The notes under the pieces are model-generated. The model made no database searches. It was not told where the DNA came from and saw only the letters and a program-made list of their open reading frames with translations. From NCBI RefSeq assembly GCF_043876815.1, contig NZ_JBAWKA010000005.1, positions 186,001 through 250,000 on the forward strand: a stretch of 64,000 nt of DNA, given 5' to 3'. This DNA is from Gaetbulibacter_A sp043876815. GTDB lineage: Bacteria; Bacteroidota; Bacteroidia; Flavobacteriales; Flavobacteriaceae. Below, one piece after another: positions 52,157-60,841 of this stretch (within the stretch, counting starts at the first letter, position 1; each line of letters opens with the position of its first letter). Position numbers and translations under genes: made by a program.

Positions 52157-53467
52157 GTGGTTGCGACCGGTTTTTTTAGTAATATAGTGGCTGTTTTGAG
52201 TAAGCGCAGTATATATATCGCCATTTTCGTACTAAGTATCATCACTTTATTTGTGGTGCAATACCAGTATTTAAAAATCGGACTCAACGTGGCCAAGGTT
52301 AAATTCAATCGGGATATCGGCACGTCGAGTCAGCAGATCAAACAGGAATTAGGGGCAGAAACCCAGCTCACTTTTTTAATCGGACGTGCTTTGGTGAAGG
52401 ATGATCGGTATTTTGACCTGAGTCTGGACAGCATGGAAACCGCCTCGAAAACTTTTTTGGATGATTTCATTAAGTACCGTTTGTCGCTTAACGGCATCAA
52501 AACCGATTTTTCGTATCGTTTGTTTACGCGCGATAGTACGTATTATTTAAAATCGGCACACAGTTTTGCTCCGGAAACCAAACTGGAAACCTATCCGATC
52601 CTATTAACAGGATATTTACCAAACCTGGTAGACAAACAGGTGATTCTGGAACTTCAGTTTAAAGACCTGAATACCTATTTTCTTTCCCAGCTAAACGGCT
52701 TAACCATTCCAAGTATTTTGTGTTTACTGGTGATTATCGTGATATTTATTTGGGTATTGCGCTCGGTATATTGGCAGCATAAAGTGATCACCACAACGAA
52801 TACCTTTATTAACAATTTAACACACGAATTAAAAACGCCTGTGTTCTCCATTGGGTTAGCCACTAAAATATTAGAACCTGAAGTTCCTGAAAACAAAAAG
52901 CAATTCATTAGCATCATAAAACAGCAAACCGAACGCCTCAATAAACATATAGATAAGGTTTTAGAGCTTGGCAAATTGGAGTTTCAAAAGAAGGTCTTTA
53001 AAACAGAGGCCGTTGACTTTTATCCTAATTTGAAAAAACTTTGTGAGGATTTTGAAGCCTTGTCACAGCTACAGAACATTCAGTTTAGTTATCATCTTGA
53101 AGGGGAAGCCTATCCTATAAAAGCTGAACCTACACATTTAGAGAATGCGCTAAGTAATATTTTGGATAATGCTCAAAAATACGCTGATGATCCTGTGATT
53201 AGATTGGAGTCAAAAACGACTAAAAACACCTTGGAGATTATGATTTCTGATAATGGGATCGGGATGAGCAAAAAGGAAAAATCGCTTATCTTTAAAAAGT
53301 ATTACCGGGTGGATGAGGGGAATTTACACAAAGTGAAAGGCTACGGCCTCGGACTCAGTTATGTGAAGGATATTATCAAAAAACATAAAGGCAAAATTAA
53401 AATTGAAAGTACACCGGGAAGCGGTACCAGTATGACCATAATAATACCATTAAATCATGGCCAGTGA
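52157..53467 (+). CDS. Sensor histidine kinase
   Basis: The 436-residue kinase has two membrane helices (IAIFVLSIITLFVVQYQYL; LNGLTIPSILCLLVIIVIFI) around a ~150-residue periplasmic sensor, a HisKA domain with NLTHELKTPVFSI, and an ATPase domain (ALSNILDNAQKY, DNGIGMSKKEK, GYGLGLSYV, GSGTSMTI). It starts with GTG at 52157; another GTG 30 bp downstream would also give a full protein. It overlaps the response-regulator gene by 11 bp. Confidence 0.9.
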   Translation: MVATGFFSNIVAVLSKRSIYIAIFVLSIITLFVVQYQYLKIGLNVAKVKFNRDIGTSSQQIKQELGAETQLTFLIGRALVKDDRYFDLSLDSMETASKTFLDDFIKYRLSLNGIKTDFSYRLFTRDSTYYLKSAHSFAPETKLETYPILLTGYLPNLVDKQVILELQFKDLNTYFLSQLNGLTIPSILCLLVIIVIFIWVLRSVYWQHKVITTTNTFINNLTHELKTPVFSIGLATKILEPEVPENKKQFISIIKQQTERLNKHIDKVLELGKLEFQKKVFKTEAVDFYPNLKKLCEDFEALSQLQNIQFSYHLEGEAYPIKAEPTHLENALSNILDNAQKYADDPVIRLESKTTKNTLEIMISDNGIGMSKKEKSLIFKKYYRVDEGNLHKVKGYGLGLSYVKDIIKKHKGKIKIESTPGSGTSMTIIIPLNHGQ

Positions 53468-54155
53468 GAAAGACAAAATAATGCTACTTGAAGATGATGA
53501 AACTCTGGGCTACTTGCTGCAGGAGTATCTCAATATGAACGATTTTGAGGTTTATTGGGCAAAGACCGGAGACGAAGGCTGGAAAATGCTGGAGCAGAAC
53601 AGTTACGACCTTGCTATTCTTGATGTGATGTTACCGGATATCGACGGCTTTAGTTTCGCTAAAAAAATAAATGCTGTTAATCCTCATTTACCTTTTTTAT
53701 TTCTCACGGCACGCTCTCTGAAAATAGATATTCTAAAAGGATTTTCATTGGGTGCGGTCGATTATTTAAAAAAACCCATTGATGAAGAGGTTTTGGTGGT
53801 GCGTATCAAAGCCTTGTTGTCACGATTAAAAAGCACTGTTGATACTCAGGACGATGGCAACACTTTTACCCTGGGTAATTATACCTTTGATGCGGCCAAC
53901 CAGCAATTACATTTTAAAGATGAGGTAACCACTTTAACCAAACGTGAGAGCGAACTACTACACTTTCTGGTAACCAATAAGAACCGTATTTGTACCCATA
54001 AGGAGATCTTAAATCATTTATGGGGTAAGAATGATTATTTCAATCGTAAAAGCCTGAATGTCTTTATCACGCATTTGCGGAAATACTTAAGTAAAGATTG
54101 GACGATTAAGATCGAAAATATTCACAACCGCGGTTTTATTTTAAAAACAGAATAA
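53457..54155 (+). CDS. OmpR/PhoB-type response regulator
   Basis: The 232-residue protein has a receiver domain (LLEDDETLGYLLQ; phospho-Asp in LAILDVMLPDIDGF; FLTARSLK; VDYLKKPID) and a C-terminal winged helix with TLTKRESELLHFLVTNKNRI and VFITHLRKYL. Partner of the histidine kinase just upstream. Target genes are not evident from the context; a TPM-domain gene follows 111 bp away. Confidence 0.92.
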   Translation: MASEKDKIMLLEDDETLGYLLQEYLNMNDFEVYWAKTGDEGWKMLEQNSYDLAILDVMLPDIDGFSFAKKINAVNPHLPFLFLTARSLKIDILKGFSLGAVDYLKKPIDEEVLVVRIKALLSRLKSTVDTQDDGNTFTLGNYTFDAANQQLHFKDEVTTLTKRESELLHFLVTNKNRICTHKEILNHLWGKNDYFNRKSLNVFITHLRKYLSKDWTIKIENIHNRGFILKTE

Positions 54156-54266
54156 AGCATCTACTCATAATTCGGTTAAATTAATTTGTAGGAAAACCTC
54201 AGGTTTTTTGAGTAAATTGGAATACAATTTTAAGTCACTTTTTTTGAACCATTTAACACCACCGCA

Positions 54267-54797
54267 ATGAACAAAAAAATTCTTTTTTTTATTATCGGCT
54301 TAGGATTGAGCCTGTTTTCTTTAGATGGCCATACTCAGGATGCTGCCTTCGATTTTTCAAAAATTGATGTTTACAGAGAGGCCAAAAGTAAAGCCTTACC
54401 GGTCCAGGATTTGGATAGTGTTTTTTCTGAAAAAGAACGAAAAACACTTTCAAAAATGCTTATCAAATACCACAATAAATCTACCAATGTTATTGTGGTG
54501 GTTACAGTCGATAGTATTGCACCATTTCAAGATGCACGTCAAATGGCAACAGCTTTGGGGCGTTATTGGGGCGTGGGTCATAAAGAAAAAAATAACGGAC
54601 TCATAATGCTGCTTTGTAAACCCTGTAGAAGTTTTGGAATTGCGACTGGTGACGGGACGAGAAAAACTTTGACCGACAGTATTTGTATGAAAACAATGGA
54701 GGAGGTTATTTTTCCACAGTTAAAAAAAGAGGAATACTTTAAAGGTATCAAAGAAGGTGCAGAAACCTTAATGCAACACTGGGATGTTGGTAATTAA
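54267..54797 (+). CDS. TPM domain secreted protein
   Basis: The 176-residue protein has a signal peptide (IIGLGLSLFSLDGHTQD) and a TPM_phosphatase domain: DSVFSEKERKTLSKMLI, VIVVVTVDSI, YWGVGHKEKNNGLIMLLC and the RSFGIATGDGTRKTLTDS block. Related domains are in repair of photosystem II in plants and of unknown role in bacteria. Likely periplasmic. Confidence 0.82.
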   Translation: MNKKILFFIIGLGLSLFSLDGHTQDAAFDFSKIDVYREAKSKALPVQDLDSVFSEKERKTLSKMLIKYHNKSTNVIVVVTVDSIAPFQDARQMATALGRYWGVGHKEKNNGLIMLLCKPCRSFGIATGDGTRKTLTDSICMKTMEEVIFPQLKKEEYFKGIKEGAETLMQHWDVGN

Positions 54798-54800
54798 TTC

Positions 54801-55391
54801 CTAATCGCGTAATTCCAACAAGCGACTTACATATTTACCCAAAACATCAAATTCTAGGTTCACTACAGTACCTTTTTTAAAGGTATTGAAATTGGTATGC
54901 TTGTAGGTGTAAGGGATGATGGCCACACTAAAGTGGTCTTTCTGCGAGTTCACTACCGTAAGACTGGTGCCATTTACAGTTATCGAACCTTTTTCGATGG
55001 TTACATTATTTAAATTACTGTCGTAACTAAAGGTAAATAACCAACTGCCTTGGGTTTCTTCAACTGCTTCACAAACCGCCGTTTGATCAACATGGCCCTG
55101 TACAATATGGCCGTCTAATCGGTCACCGAGCTTCATGGCGCGCTCCAGATTTACCACATCGCCTGTCTTTAAAGTGTTTAGATTAGTTTTATTTAGGGTT
55201 TCTTGGATAGCCGTAACCACATATTCATGATCTTTTATGCTTACAACAGTTAGACAAACACCATTATGGGCGACACTTTGATCTATTTTTAGCTCAGGCG
55301 TTATAGCACTTTTTATGGTGACATGAAGATTGTCCTGCTCCGTTTTTAAATTGGTAACCACTCCTAAATCTTCAATAATTCCTGTAAACAT
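54801..55391 (-). CDS. ribE: Riboflavin synthase
   Basis: The enzyme makes riboflavin from two 6,7-dimethyl-8-ribityllumazine molecules. The 196-residue protein begins MFTGIIEDLG and contains two lumazine-binding repeats, with SVAHNGVCLTVV and GSITVNGTSLTVV, and GDRLDGHIVQGHVD between. Length is normal. Divergent from pdxA, 63 bp apart; no FMN riboswitch is visible. Confidence 0.94.
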   Translation of the reverse strand: MFTGIIEDLGVVTNLKTEQDNLHVTIKSAITPELKIDQSVAHNGVCLTVVSIKDHEYVVTAIQETLNKTNLNTLKTGDVVNLERAMKLGDRLDGHIVQGHVDQTAVCEAVEETQGSWLFTFSYDSNLNNVTIEKGSITVNGTSLTVVNSQKDHFSVAIIPYTYKHTNFNTFKKGTVVNLEFDVLGKYVSRLLELRD

Positions 55392-55412
55392 AATTTTCTC
55401 TGTTTATTTGGT

Positions 55413-55420
55413 TAAATTTG
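55413..55420 (+). promoter_or_regulatory. TAnnTTTG -7 box upstream of pdxA
   Basis: TAAATTTG matches the consensus exactly and lies 34 bp before the pdxA ATG. The ribE gene starts from the other strand in the same 63-bp gap. Confidence 0.5.
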
Positions 55421-55454
55421 CACATCAAAATTACAAACAAAAGTTGTCATTTTA

Positions 55455-56501
55455 ATGAGTAAAACTGAAAATATAATCGTGGGGATCTCCGTTGGAGACC
55501 TTAATGGCATTGGTGGTGAAATTATTTTAAAGACCTTTGAAGATGCCAGAGTATTCGATTTTTGTACGCCCGTTGTTTTTGCCTCTATAAAAGTGATGAA
55601 CTTTTTGCAATCGCATTTTAACTCGGAGATCACGCTAAACAGCATAAACAATGTCAATCAAATAAAGGACAATCAACTTAATGTGTTCAATGTTTGGAAT
55701 GAACCGGTTACGATCAACTTTGGACAAGAAGATCTCAATATTGGGGCTTATGCCATAAAATCGCTTGAGGCAGCTACTCAGGCTTTGAAAAATGAAGATA
55801 TCGACGTGCTTTTAACGGCACCTATCAGCAAAAAAACCATTCAGTCCGACACTTTTAAATTCCCTGGGCATACCGATTATTTAGCGCAAGAACTGGGCGG
55901 AAACAGTTTGATGTTTATGATCACAGACACCCTGCGTGTTGGTTTGTTAACCGATCACGTTGCTGTTAAAGATGTGTCGAAAGCCATTACGCCGGAGTTG
56001 ATACAAAATAAAATTGACACGGTGTATACCTCATTACAAAAGGATTTTGGTATTCGCAAACCTAAAATAGCGGTGTTAGGTATTAATCCGCATACAGGGG
56101 ATAGTGGTGTTATTGGAACGGAAGATGACGATACCTTGCGACCAACCCTTCAAAAAATAAAAGAATCCGGAAAACTGGTGTTTGGTCCTTATGCGGCAGA
56201 TAGTTTTTTCGGCTCGAATAACTATAAGAACTTTGATGCGATCATCGCTTCGTTTCACGACCAGGGTTTGATCCCATTTAAAACCTTGTCCTTTGGTCAG
56301 GGTGTAAATTACACAGCAGGATTATCCCGCGTAAGAACATCGCCTGATCACGGAACCGCCTTTGAGATTGCCGGAAAAGGACAGGCGGATAACAACTCCT
56401 TTAAGGAGGCCTTATTTGCAGGAATTCAGATTTTTAAAAATCGAAATGAATACGCTGAGTTAACGGCAAACCCTTTAAAAAAACAGTCAAAAAAAGGATA
56501 A
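55455..56501 (+). CDS. pdxA: 4-hydroxythreonine-4-phosphate dehydrogenase
   Basis: PdxA works in DXP-dependent pyridoxal-phosphate synthesis. The 348-residue protein has VGISVGDLNGIGGEI at the start, LLTAPISKKTI, FPGHTDYLAQ (metal His), LTDHVAVKDV, LGINPHTGDSGVIG, SFHDQGLIPFK (His) and a C-terminal RTSPDHGTAF. Typical length and order. Confidence 0.93.
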   Translation: MSKTENIIVGISVGDLNGIGGEIILKTFEDARVFDFCTPVVFASIKVMNFLQSHFNSEITLNSINNVNQIKDNQLNVFNVWNEPVTINFGQEDLNIGAYAIKSLEAATQALKNEDIDVLLTAPISKKTIQSDTFKFPGHTDYLAQELGGNSLMFMITDTLRVGLLTDHVAVKDVSKAITPELIQNKIDTVYTSLQKDFGIRKPKIAVLGINPHTGDSGVIGTEDDDTLRPTLQKIKESGKLVFGPYAADSFFGSNNYKNFDAIIASFHDQGLIPFKTLSFGQGVNYTAGLSRVRTSPDHGTAFEIAGKGQADNNSFKEALFAGIQIFKNRNEYAELTANPLKKQSKKG

Positions 56502-56544
56502 ACAAAAAAATGTTTATTCCTAAGGCAGCGTAAATAAAAATTTA

Positions 56545-56552
56545 TATATTTG
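56545..56552 (+). promoter_or_regulatory. TAnnTTTG -7 box of the DUF177-rpmF operon
   Basis: TATATTTG matches the consensus and lies 22 bp upstream of the DUF177 start. It would drive DUF177 and rpmF. Confidence 0.5.
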
Positions 56553-56574
56553 CAGGCTCAAAATAGATGCGAGA

Positions 56575-57117
56575 ATGAAGCCACTGAAAATGTACACCAT
56601 TCCGTTTGTGGGATTAAAAATTGGAAAGCATCACTTTGAATATGAGATAGACAATACGTTCTTTGAGTATTTTGAATTTGATGATTTTAATAACGCCCAA
56701 TTAAAAGTAGCGCTAACACTTGATAAAAAAAGTGCCCATTTAGAGTTGCATTTTGATATTTCGGGAGTGGTAAACGTAAATTGTGACAGTACCAATGAAC
56801 CTTACGATCAGCCCATTTCAAACACATTTGATCTGGTAGTGAAGTTTGGTGATGAGTACAACGATGATTATGTTGATATTTTAATGGTGCCACACGGTAC
56901 TTTTGAAGTCAACGTTCAACAATATATTTATGAAACTGCTGTTTTAGGGGTTCCTGCCAAGCGCATGCATCCCGGTATTGAAGATGGTACATTAGATTCA
57001 GAAATATTAAAAAAACTCGAAGAGTTAAGTCCAAAAGAAAAGGACGATAAAGACAAAGATTCGGAGGATATTGATCCCCGATGGAATACTTTAAAGAAAT
57101 TATTAACGGATAAATAA
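56575..57117 (+). CDS. DUF177 (YceD-like) protein
   Basis: The 180-residue acidic protein is upstream of rpmF, as DUF177 genes are in most bacteria. It has YTIPFVGLKIGKHHFEYEID and VVNVNCDSTNEPYDQPI, a single Cys where others have the CxxC of a zinc site, and the conserved QYIYETAVLGVPAKRMHP. Linked to ribosomal RNA maturation elsewhere, but its biochemical role is uncertain. Confidence 0.85.
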   Translation: MKPLKMYTIPFVGLKIGKHHFEYEIDNTFFEYFEFDDFNNAQLKVALTLDKKSAHLELHFDISGVVNVNCDSTNEPYDQPISNTFDLVVKFGDEYNDDYVDILMVPHGTFEVNVQQYIYETAVLGVPAKRMHPGIEDGTLDSEILKKLEELSPKEKDDKDKDSEDIDPRWNTLKKLLTDK

Positions 57118-57123
57118 TATAAC

Positions 57124-57327
57124 ATGGCACATCCTAAAAGAAAAATCTCTAAAACAAGAAGAGATAAAAGAAGAACACACTACAAAGCAACTGCGCCACA
57201 GATTGCGACATGTCCAACTACAGGAGAAGCACATTTGTATCACAGAGCGCACTGGCACGAAGGAAAGTTATACTACAGAGGTCAAGTATTGATTGACAAC
57301 TCTGAAGAGATTGAAAACGTGGCCTAA
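57124..57327 (+). CDS. rpmF: 50S ribosomal protein L32
   Basis: The 67-residue protein is MAHPKRKISKTRRDKRRTHY with a later TCPTTGEAHLYHRAHW and YRGQVLID, the usual L32. Only one Cys remains in place of the zinc-binding set, so it is the C-minus form. It follows the DUF177 gene by 6 bp. Confidence 0.95.
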   Translation: MAHPKRKISKTRRDKRRTHYKATAPQIATCPTTGEAHLYHRAHWHEGKLYYRGQVLIDNSEEIENVA

Positions 57328-57345
57328 AAGCTACACGCATAAAAT

Positions 57346-57376
57346 AAAGCGCTCACTTTTGTTGGGCGTTTTTTTT
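57346..57376 (+). terminator. Terminator after rpmF
   Basis: aagcgctca pairs with tgggcgttt (with two wobble pairs) followed by eight T, 19 bp after the stop codon. Confidence 0.75.
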
Positions 57377-57507
57377 ATGAACTAATTTTAAATCGCTATA
57401 AAAACATTAAATTTGTATAATTTTAGGCGAAAAATTAGTAGTTTTCCGCAGAATTTGATCGTTTTTGGTCAAATTCTAATGATTTTTAGTCTATTTAACT
57501 ATAAATT

Positions 57508-58509
57508 ATGAGTAAAATCTCAGCAGCCATTACAGCTGTAGGTGCCTATGTGCCGGAATACGTGTTAACCAATCAGATTCTAGAGACTTTGGTTGATACG
57601 AACGACGAGTGGATTACCACCCGAACCGGTATCAAAGAGCGCCGCATTCTTAAAGATGAAGGCAAAGGAAGTTCTTACTTAGCCATCAAAGCCGCCCAAG
57701 ACCTTATCGATAAAAAAGGAATCGACCCTAAAACCATAGAGTTGGTTATTGTTGCTACAGCTACACCAGATATGAAAGCCGCTTCAACGGCCGCTTACAC
57801 CGCATTTCATATAGGAGCAAGCAATGCCTTTTCATTTGATCTCGATGCCGCCTGTTCCAGTTTTTTATACGGCATGTCCGTTGCCGCTAAATATATTGAA
57901 TCGGGCCGCTACAAAAACGTATTACTTATTGGTGCCGATAAAATGTCGTCAATGATCAATTATAAAGATCGGGCAACCTGTATCATTTTTGGTGATGGCG
58001 CCGGTGCTGTATTATTTGAGCCCAATGAAAAAGGTTTTGGCTTACAAGACGAATACTTGCGCAGCGACGGCTCAGGGCGCGAATTTTTACAAGCCACTTA
58101 TGGTGGATCTTCATACCCGATCACGGCTGAAGCCATGGAATCGGGAAAACAATATGCGTTCCAGGAAGGACGAACCGTATTCAAAAACGCCGTATTCAAT
58201 ATGGCTGATGCTACGGTAAAAGTATTAGAGCGTAATCATTTAACCAAGGATTCTGTCGATTGGTTGGTGGCTCATCAAGCGAATAAACGTATTATTGATG
58301 CCACGGCACAACGGATCGATCTGGAAGAGGAAAAAGTGATGATGAATATTCACAAGTATGGAAATACGACATCGGCCACTTTACCGTTATTATTAAACGA
58401 TTACGAATCACAATTAAAAAAAGGAGACAATTTGATCTTTGCTGCTTTTGGCGGCGGATTTAATTGGGGAGCCATTTACCTAAAATGGGCATATAATTCA
58501 AATAGCTAA
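57508..58509 (+). CDS. fabH: 3-oxoacyl-ACP synthase III
   Basis: FabH starts type II fatty-acid synthesis by condensing acetyl-CoA with malonyl-ACP. The 333-residue protein has TNDEWITTRTGIKERRI, the catalytic Cys in DAACSSFLYGM, the His in LVAHQANKRIIDA and the Asn in KYGNTTSATLP. It is followed by accB and accC. Confidence 0.94.
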   Translation: MSKISAAITAVGAYVPEYVLTNQILETLVDTNDEWITTRTGIKERRILKDEGKGSSYLAIKAAQDLIDKKGIDPKTIELVIVATATPDMKAASTAAYTAFHIGASNAFSFDLDAACSSFLYGMSVAAKYIESGRYKNVLLIGADKMSSMINYKDRATCIIFGDGAGAVLFEPNEKGFGLQDEYLRSDGSGREFLQATYGGSSYPITAEAMESGKQYAFQEGRTVFKNAVFNMADATVKVLERNHLTKDSVDWLVAHQANKRIIDATAQRIDLEEEKVMMNIHKYGNTTSATLPLLLNDYESQLKKGDNLIFAAFGGGFNWGAIYLKWAYNSNS

Positions 58510-58533
58510 CCAAGAAAACTAACGCGTATAATT

Positions 58534-59034
58534 ATGGATATTAAGGAAATTCAAAATTTAATAAAATTTGTAGCCAAGTCGGGTGCAAGTGAGGTTAAAT
58601 TAGAAATGGATGATATAAAGATCACCATAAAAACCGGTTCAGACTCTGAAACAACTATTGTTCATCAAGTACCAAGCGCCGCTCAGGTACCTCAAATGCC
58701 TCAAATGGCAGCACCACAACCGGCCGCAGCACCAGAGCCTGCAGCCGCGCCAGCCGCAGACGCAGCTAAGGGGGGTAAAGACGATGACTCAAAATACATT
58801 ACCATAAAATCCCCAATTATTGGAACTTTCTATAGAAAACCTTCACCAGACAAACCGTTGTTTGTTGAGGTTGGCCAGACCATCGCCGAAGGTGATGTGC
58901 TTTGTATTATCGAAGCCATGAAATTATTTAACGAAATCGAATCTGAAGTATCAGGTAAGGTCGTTAAGATCCTTGTTGAAGATTCTTCACCGGTAGAATT
59001 TGATCAACCCTTATTTTTGGTTGACCCGTCATAA
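58534..59034 (+). CDS. accB: Biotin carboxyl carrier protein of acetyl-CoA carboxylase
   Basis: The 166-residue protein has an N-terminal region, a flexible Ala/Pro/Gln-rich linker (~residues 47-83) and the biotinyl domain. The modified Lys is in IIEAMKLFNEIES; the usual Met after Lys is Leu. It carries carboxybiotin to the transferase. Between fabH (24 bp) and accC. Confidence 0.94.
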   Translation: MDIKEIQNLIKFVAKSGASEVKLEMDDIKITIKTGSDSETTIVHQVPSAAQVPQMPQMAAPQPAAAPEPAAAPAADAAKGGKDDDSKYITIKSPIIGTFYRKPSPDKPLFVEVGQTIAEGDVLCIIEAMKLFNEIESEVSGKVVKILVEDSSPVEFDQPLFLVDPS

Positions 59035-59116
59035 CATTTAAAAATTCCAAAACACAAATCTCAGAATCCTATCGTGGAATTTGGAGCTTGGAATTTGAAT
59101 TTTTAAAACACCAGTT

Positions 59117-60475
59117 ATGTTTAAAAAAATATTAATAGCCAACAGAGGTGAAATAGCACTACGTGTTATCAGAACCTGTAAAGAAATGGGCATTAAAACC
59201 GTGGCGGTTTATTCTACTGTAGATGCTGAAAGTTTGCACGTAAAGTTTGCCGATGAAGCCGTTTGTATCGGCCCCGGACCAAGTAGCGAGTCTTACTTAA
59301 AGATGTCCAATATTATAGCCGCAGCCGAAATCACTAATGCAGATGCCATTCATCCCGGTTACGGATTTTTATCAGAAAACGCTAAGTTTTCAAAGATCTG
59401 TGGAGAACACGGGATAAAATTTATCGGAGCTTCACCAGAAATGATCGAACGCATGGGTGATAAGGCCAATGCAAAAGCCACTATGAAAGCCGCTGGCGTA
59501 CCTTGTGTTCCCGGAAGTGACGGTGTTATCGAGACTTACGAACAATGTAAAAAAATCGCCAAGGAAACCGGATATCCGGTGATGTTAAAAGCCTCTGCCG
59601 GTGGTGGTGGTAAAGGAATGCGTGCCGTTTGGAAAGAAGAAAATCTGAAAGCCGCCTGGGAATCAGCACGACAAGAAAGTAAAGCAGCCTTTGGTAACGA
59701 CGATATGTATATGGAAAAGCTCATCGAAGAGCCCCGTCATATCGAAATACAGATCGTAGGCGACTCCCGAGGGAAGGCCTGTCATTTATCAGAGCGTGAC
59801 TGCTCCATCCAGCGTCGTCATCAAAAGTTAACCGAAGAAACGCCATCGCCGTTCATGACGGATAAATTGCGTAAAAAAATGGGTGATGCAGCCGTTAAAG
59901 CTGCAGAATATATTAATTACGAAGGTGCCGGAACCATAGAGTTTTTAGTAGATAAACATCGAAATTTCTACTTTATGGAAATGAACACCCGTATTCAGGT
60001 TGAGCACCCGATCACCGAACAGGTTATAGATTTCGATCTTATCCGTGAGCAAATATTGGTAGCGGCGGGTGTGCCTATTTCAGGTAAAAATTACATGCCT
60101 AAATTACACTCTATCGAATGCCGAATCAATGCCGAAGATCCATATAACGATTTCCGTCCATCACCGGGTAGAATCACCACGCTTCATGCGCCGGGTGGCC
60201 ACGGTGTGCGTCTAGACACTCATGTATATGCCGGCTATACCATTCCGCCAAATTACGATTCAATGATCGCTAAGCTTATCACCACGGCACAAACCCGTGA
60301 GGAAGCCATAAATAAAATGAAACGTGCTCTGGACGAGTTTGTAATCGAAGGTATCAAAACCACGATCCCGTTCCATCGTCAGCTTATGGATCATCCAGAT
60401 TATCTGGCGGGTAATTACACCACGAAGTTCATGGAAGACTTCAAAATGAAAAAAATAGAGGTCGACGAAGATTAA
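59117..60475 (+). CDS. accC: Biotin carboxylase of acetyl-CoA carboxylase
   Basis: The 452-residue ATP-grasp enzyme has FKKILIANRGEIALRVIRT, HPGYGFLSENAKF, the glycine-rich KASAGGGGKGMRAV, SERDCSIQRRHQKL, FYFMEMNTRIQVEHPITE and the closing C-terminal domain. It carboxylates biotin on AccB. Normal length; it ends the fabH-accB-accC run. Confidence 0.95.
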   Translation: MFKKILIANRGEIALRVIRTCKEMGIKTVAVYSTVDAESLHVKFADEAVCIGPGPSSESYLKMSNIIAAAEITNADAIHPGYGFLSENAKFSKICGEHGIKFIGASPEMIERMGDKANAKATMKAAGVPCVPGSDGVIETYEQCKKIAKETGYPVMLKASAGGGGKGMRAVWKEENLKAAWESARQESKAAFGNDDMYMEKLIEEPRHIEIQIVGDSRGKACHLSERDCSIQRRHQKLTEETPSPFMTDKLRKKMGDAAVKAAEYINYEGAGTIEFLVDKHRNFYFMEMNTRIQVEHPITEQVIDFDLIREQILVAAGVPISGKNYMPKLHSIECRINAEDPYNDFRPSPGRITTLHAPGGHGVRLDTHVYAGYTIPPNYDSMIAKLITTAQTREEAINKMKRALDEFVIEGIKTTIPFHRQLMDHPDYLAGNYTTKFMEDFKMKKIEVDED

Positions 60476-60483
60476 TAAACTAG

Positions 60484-60517
60484 AAACTCCGGAAGTTAAT
60501 TTCGGAGTTTTTTTTTG
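60484..60517 (+). terminator. Terminator after accC
   Basis: aactccg pairs with cggagtt followed by a run of nine T, beginning 9 bp after the stop codon. Confidence 0.8.
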
Positions 60518-60610
60518 GCGTTACCCCTACTGCGTCAGGGTCGGGCTATCCGTTACAAGTCCTCGTTCGTACCTCGCTGTGGGCTTTCCACTACCATCCC
60601 TAACGCGGGC
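60517..60610 (-). other. Structured intergenic element, copy 2
   Basis: The segment starts gcgttaccccta, contains gggtcgggctatccgttacaa and ends gctttccactaccatccctaacgc; the ends gcgtta/taacgc pair. Reversed, it aligns with the element at 3808-3905. In both places it stands next to agattcttc repeats. Confidence 0.5.
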
Positions 60611-60631
60611 TTCTTTGCCATGTTTCTTTTA

Positions 60632-60774
60632 TGTCATTCAGAGCGACATGAAATGAAGCGAAGAATCTCAAAGGATCAATTTAAATAAGATTCTTCCTCC
60701 GCTGAGCTCCGTCTGAATGATAGCAGGAATATTATTCATAAGATTACCACGTCGCTGCGCTCCTCGTAATGACG
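60632..60774. repeat. Repeat cluster 4, two repeat families
   Basis: Here the order is A' (60632-60668) then A (60688-60722, last bases tgata), 19 bp apart, opposite to the arrays near 2-4 kb. A second, related family, agattaccacgtcgctgcgc ending cgtaatgacg, follows at 60741-60774. The gene-free gap 60476-60841 holds this cluster, a terminator and the structured element. Confidence 0.75.
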
Positions 60775-60841
60775 TTTCAACCCGTCCTTCCTGCAATGAT
60801 AAGTCCTCCAAACAATCAAAAGAAAAGAGTATTTTAGTGCC

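Noticed and set aside
55392..55454. FMN riboswitch before the riboflavin synthase gene
   Set aside because: The 63-bp divergent gap is too short and lacks the conserved RFN-element blocks.
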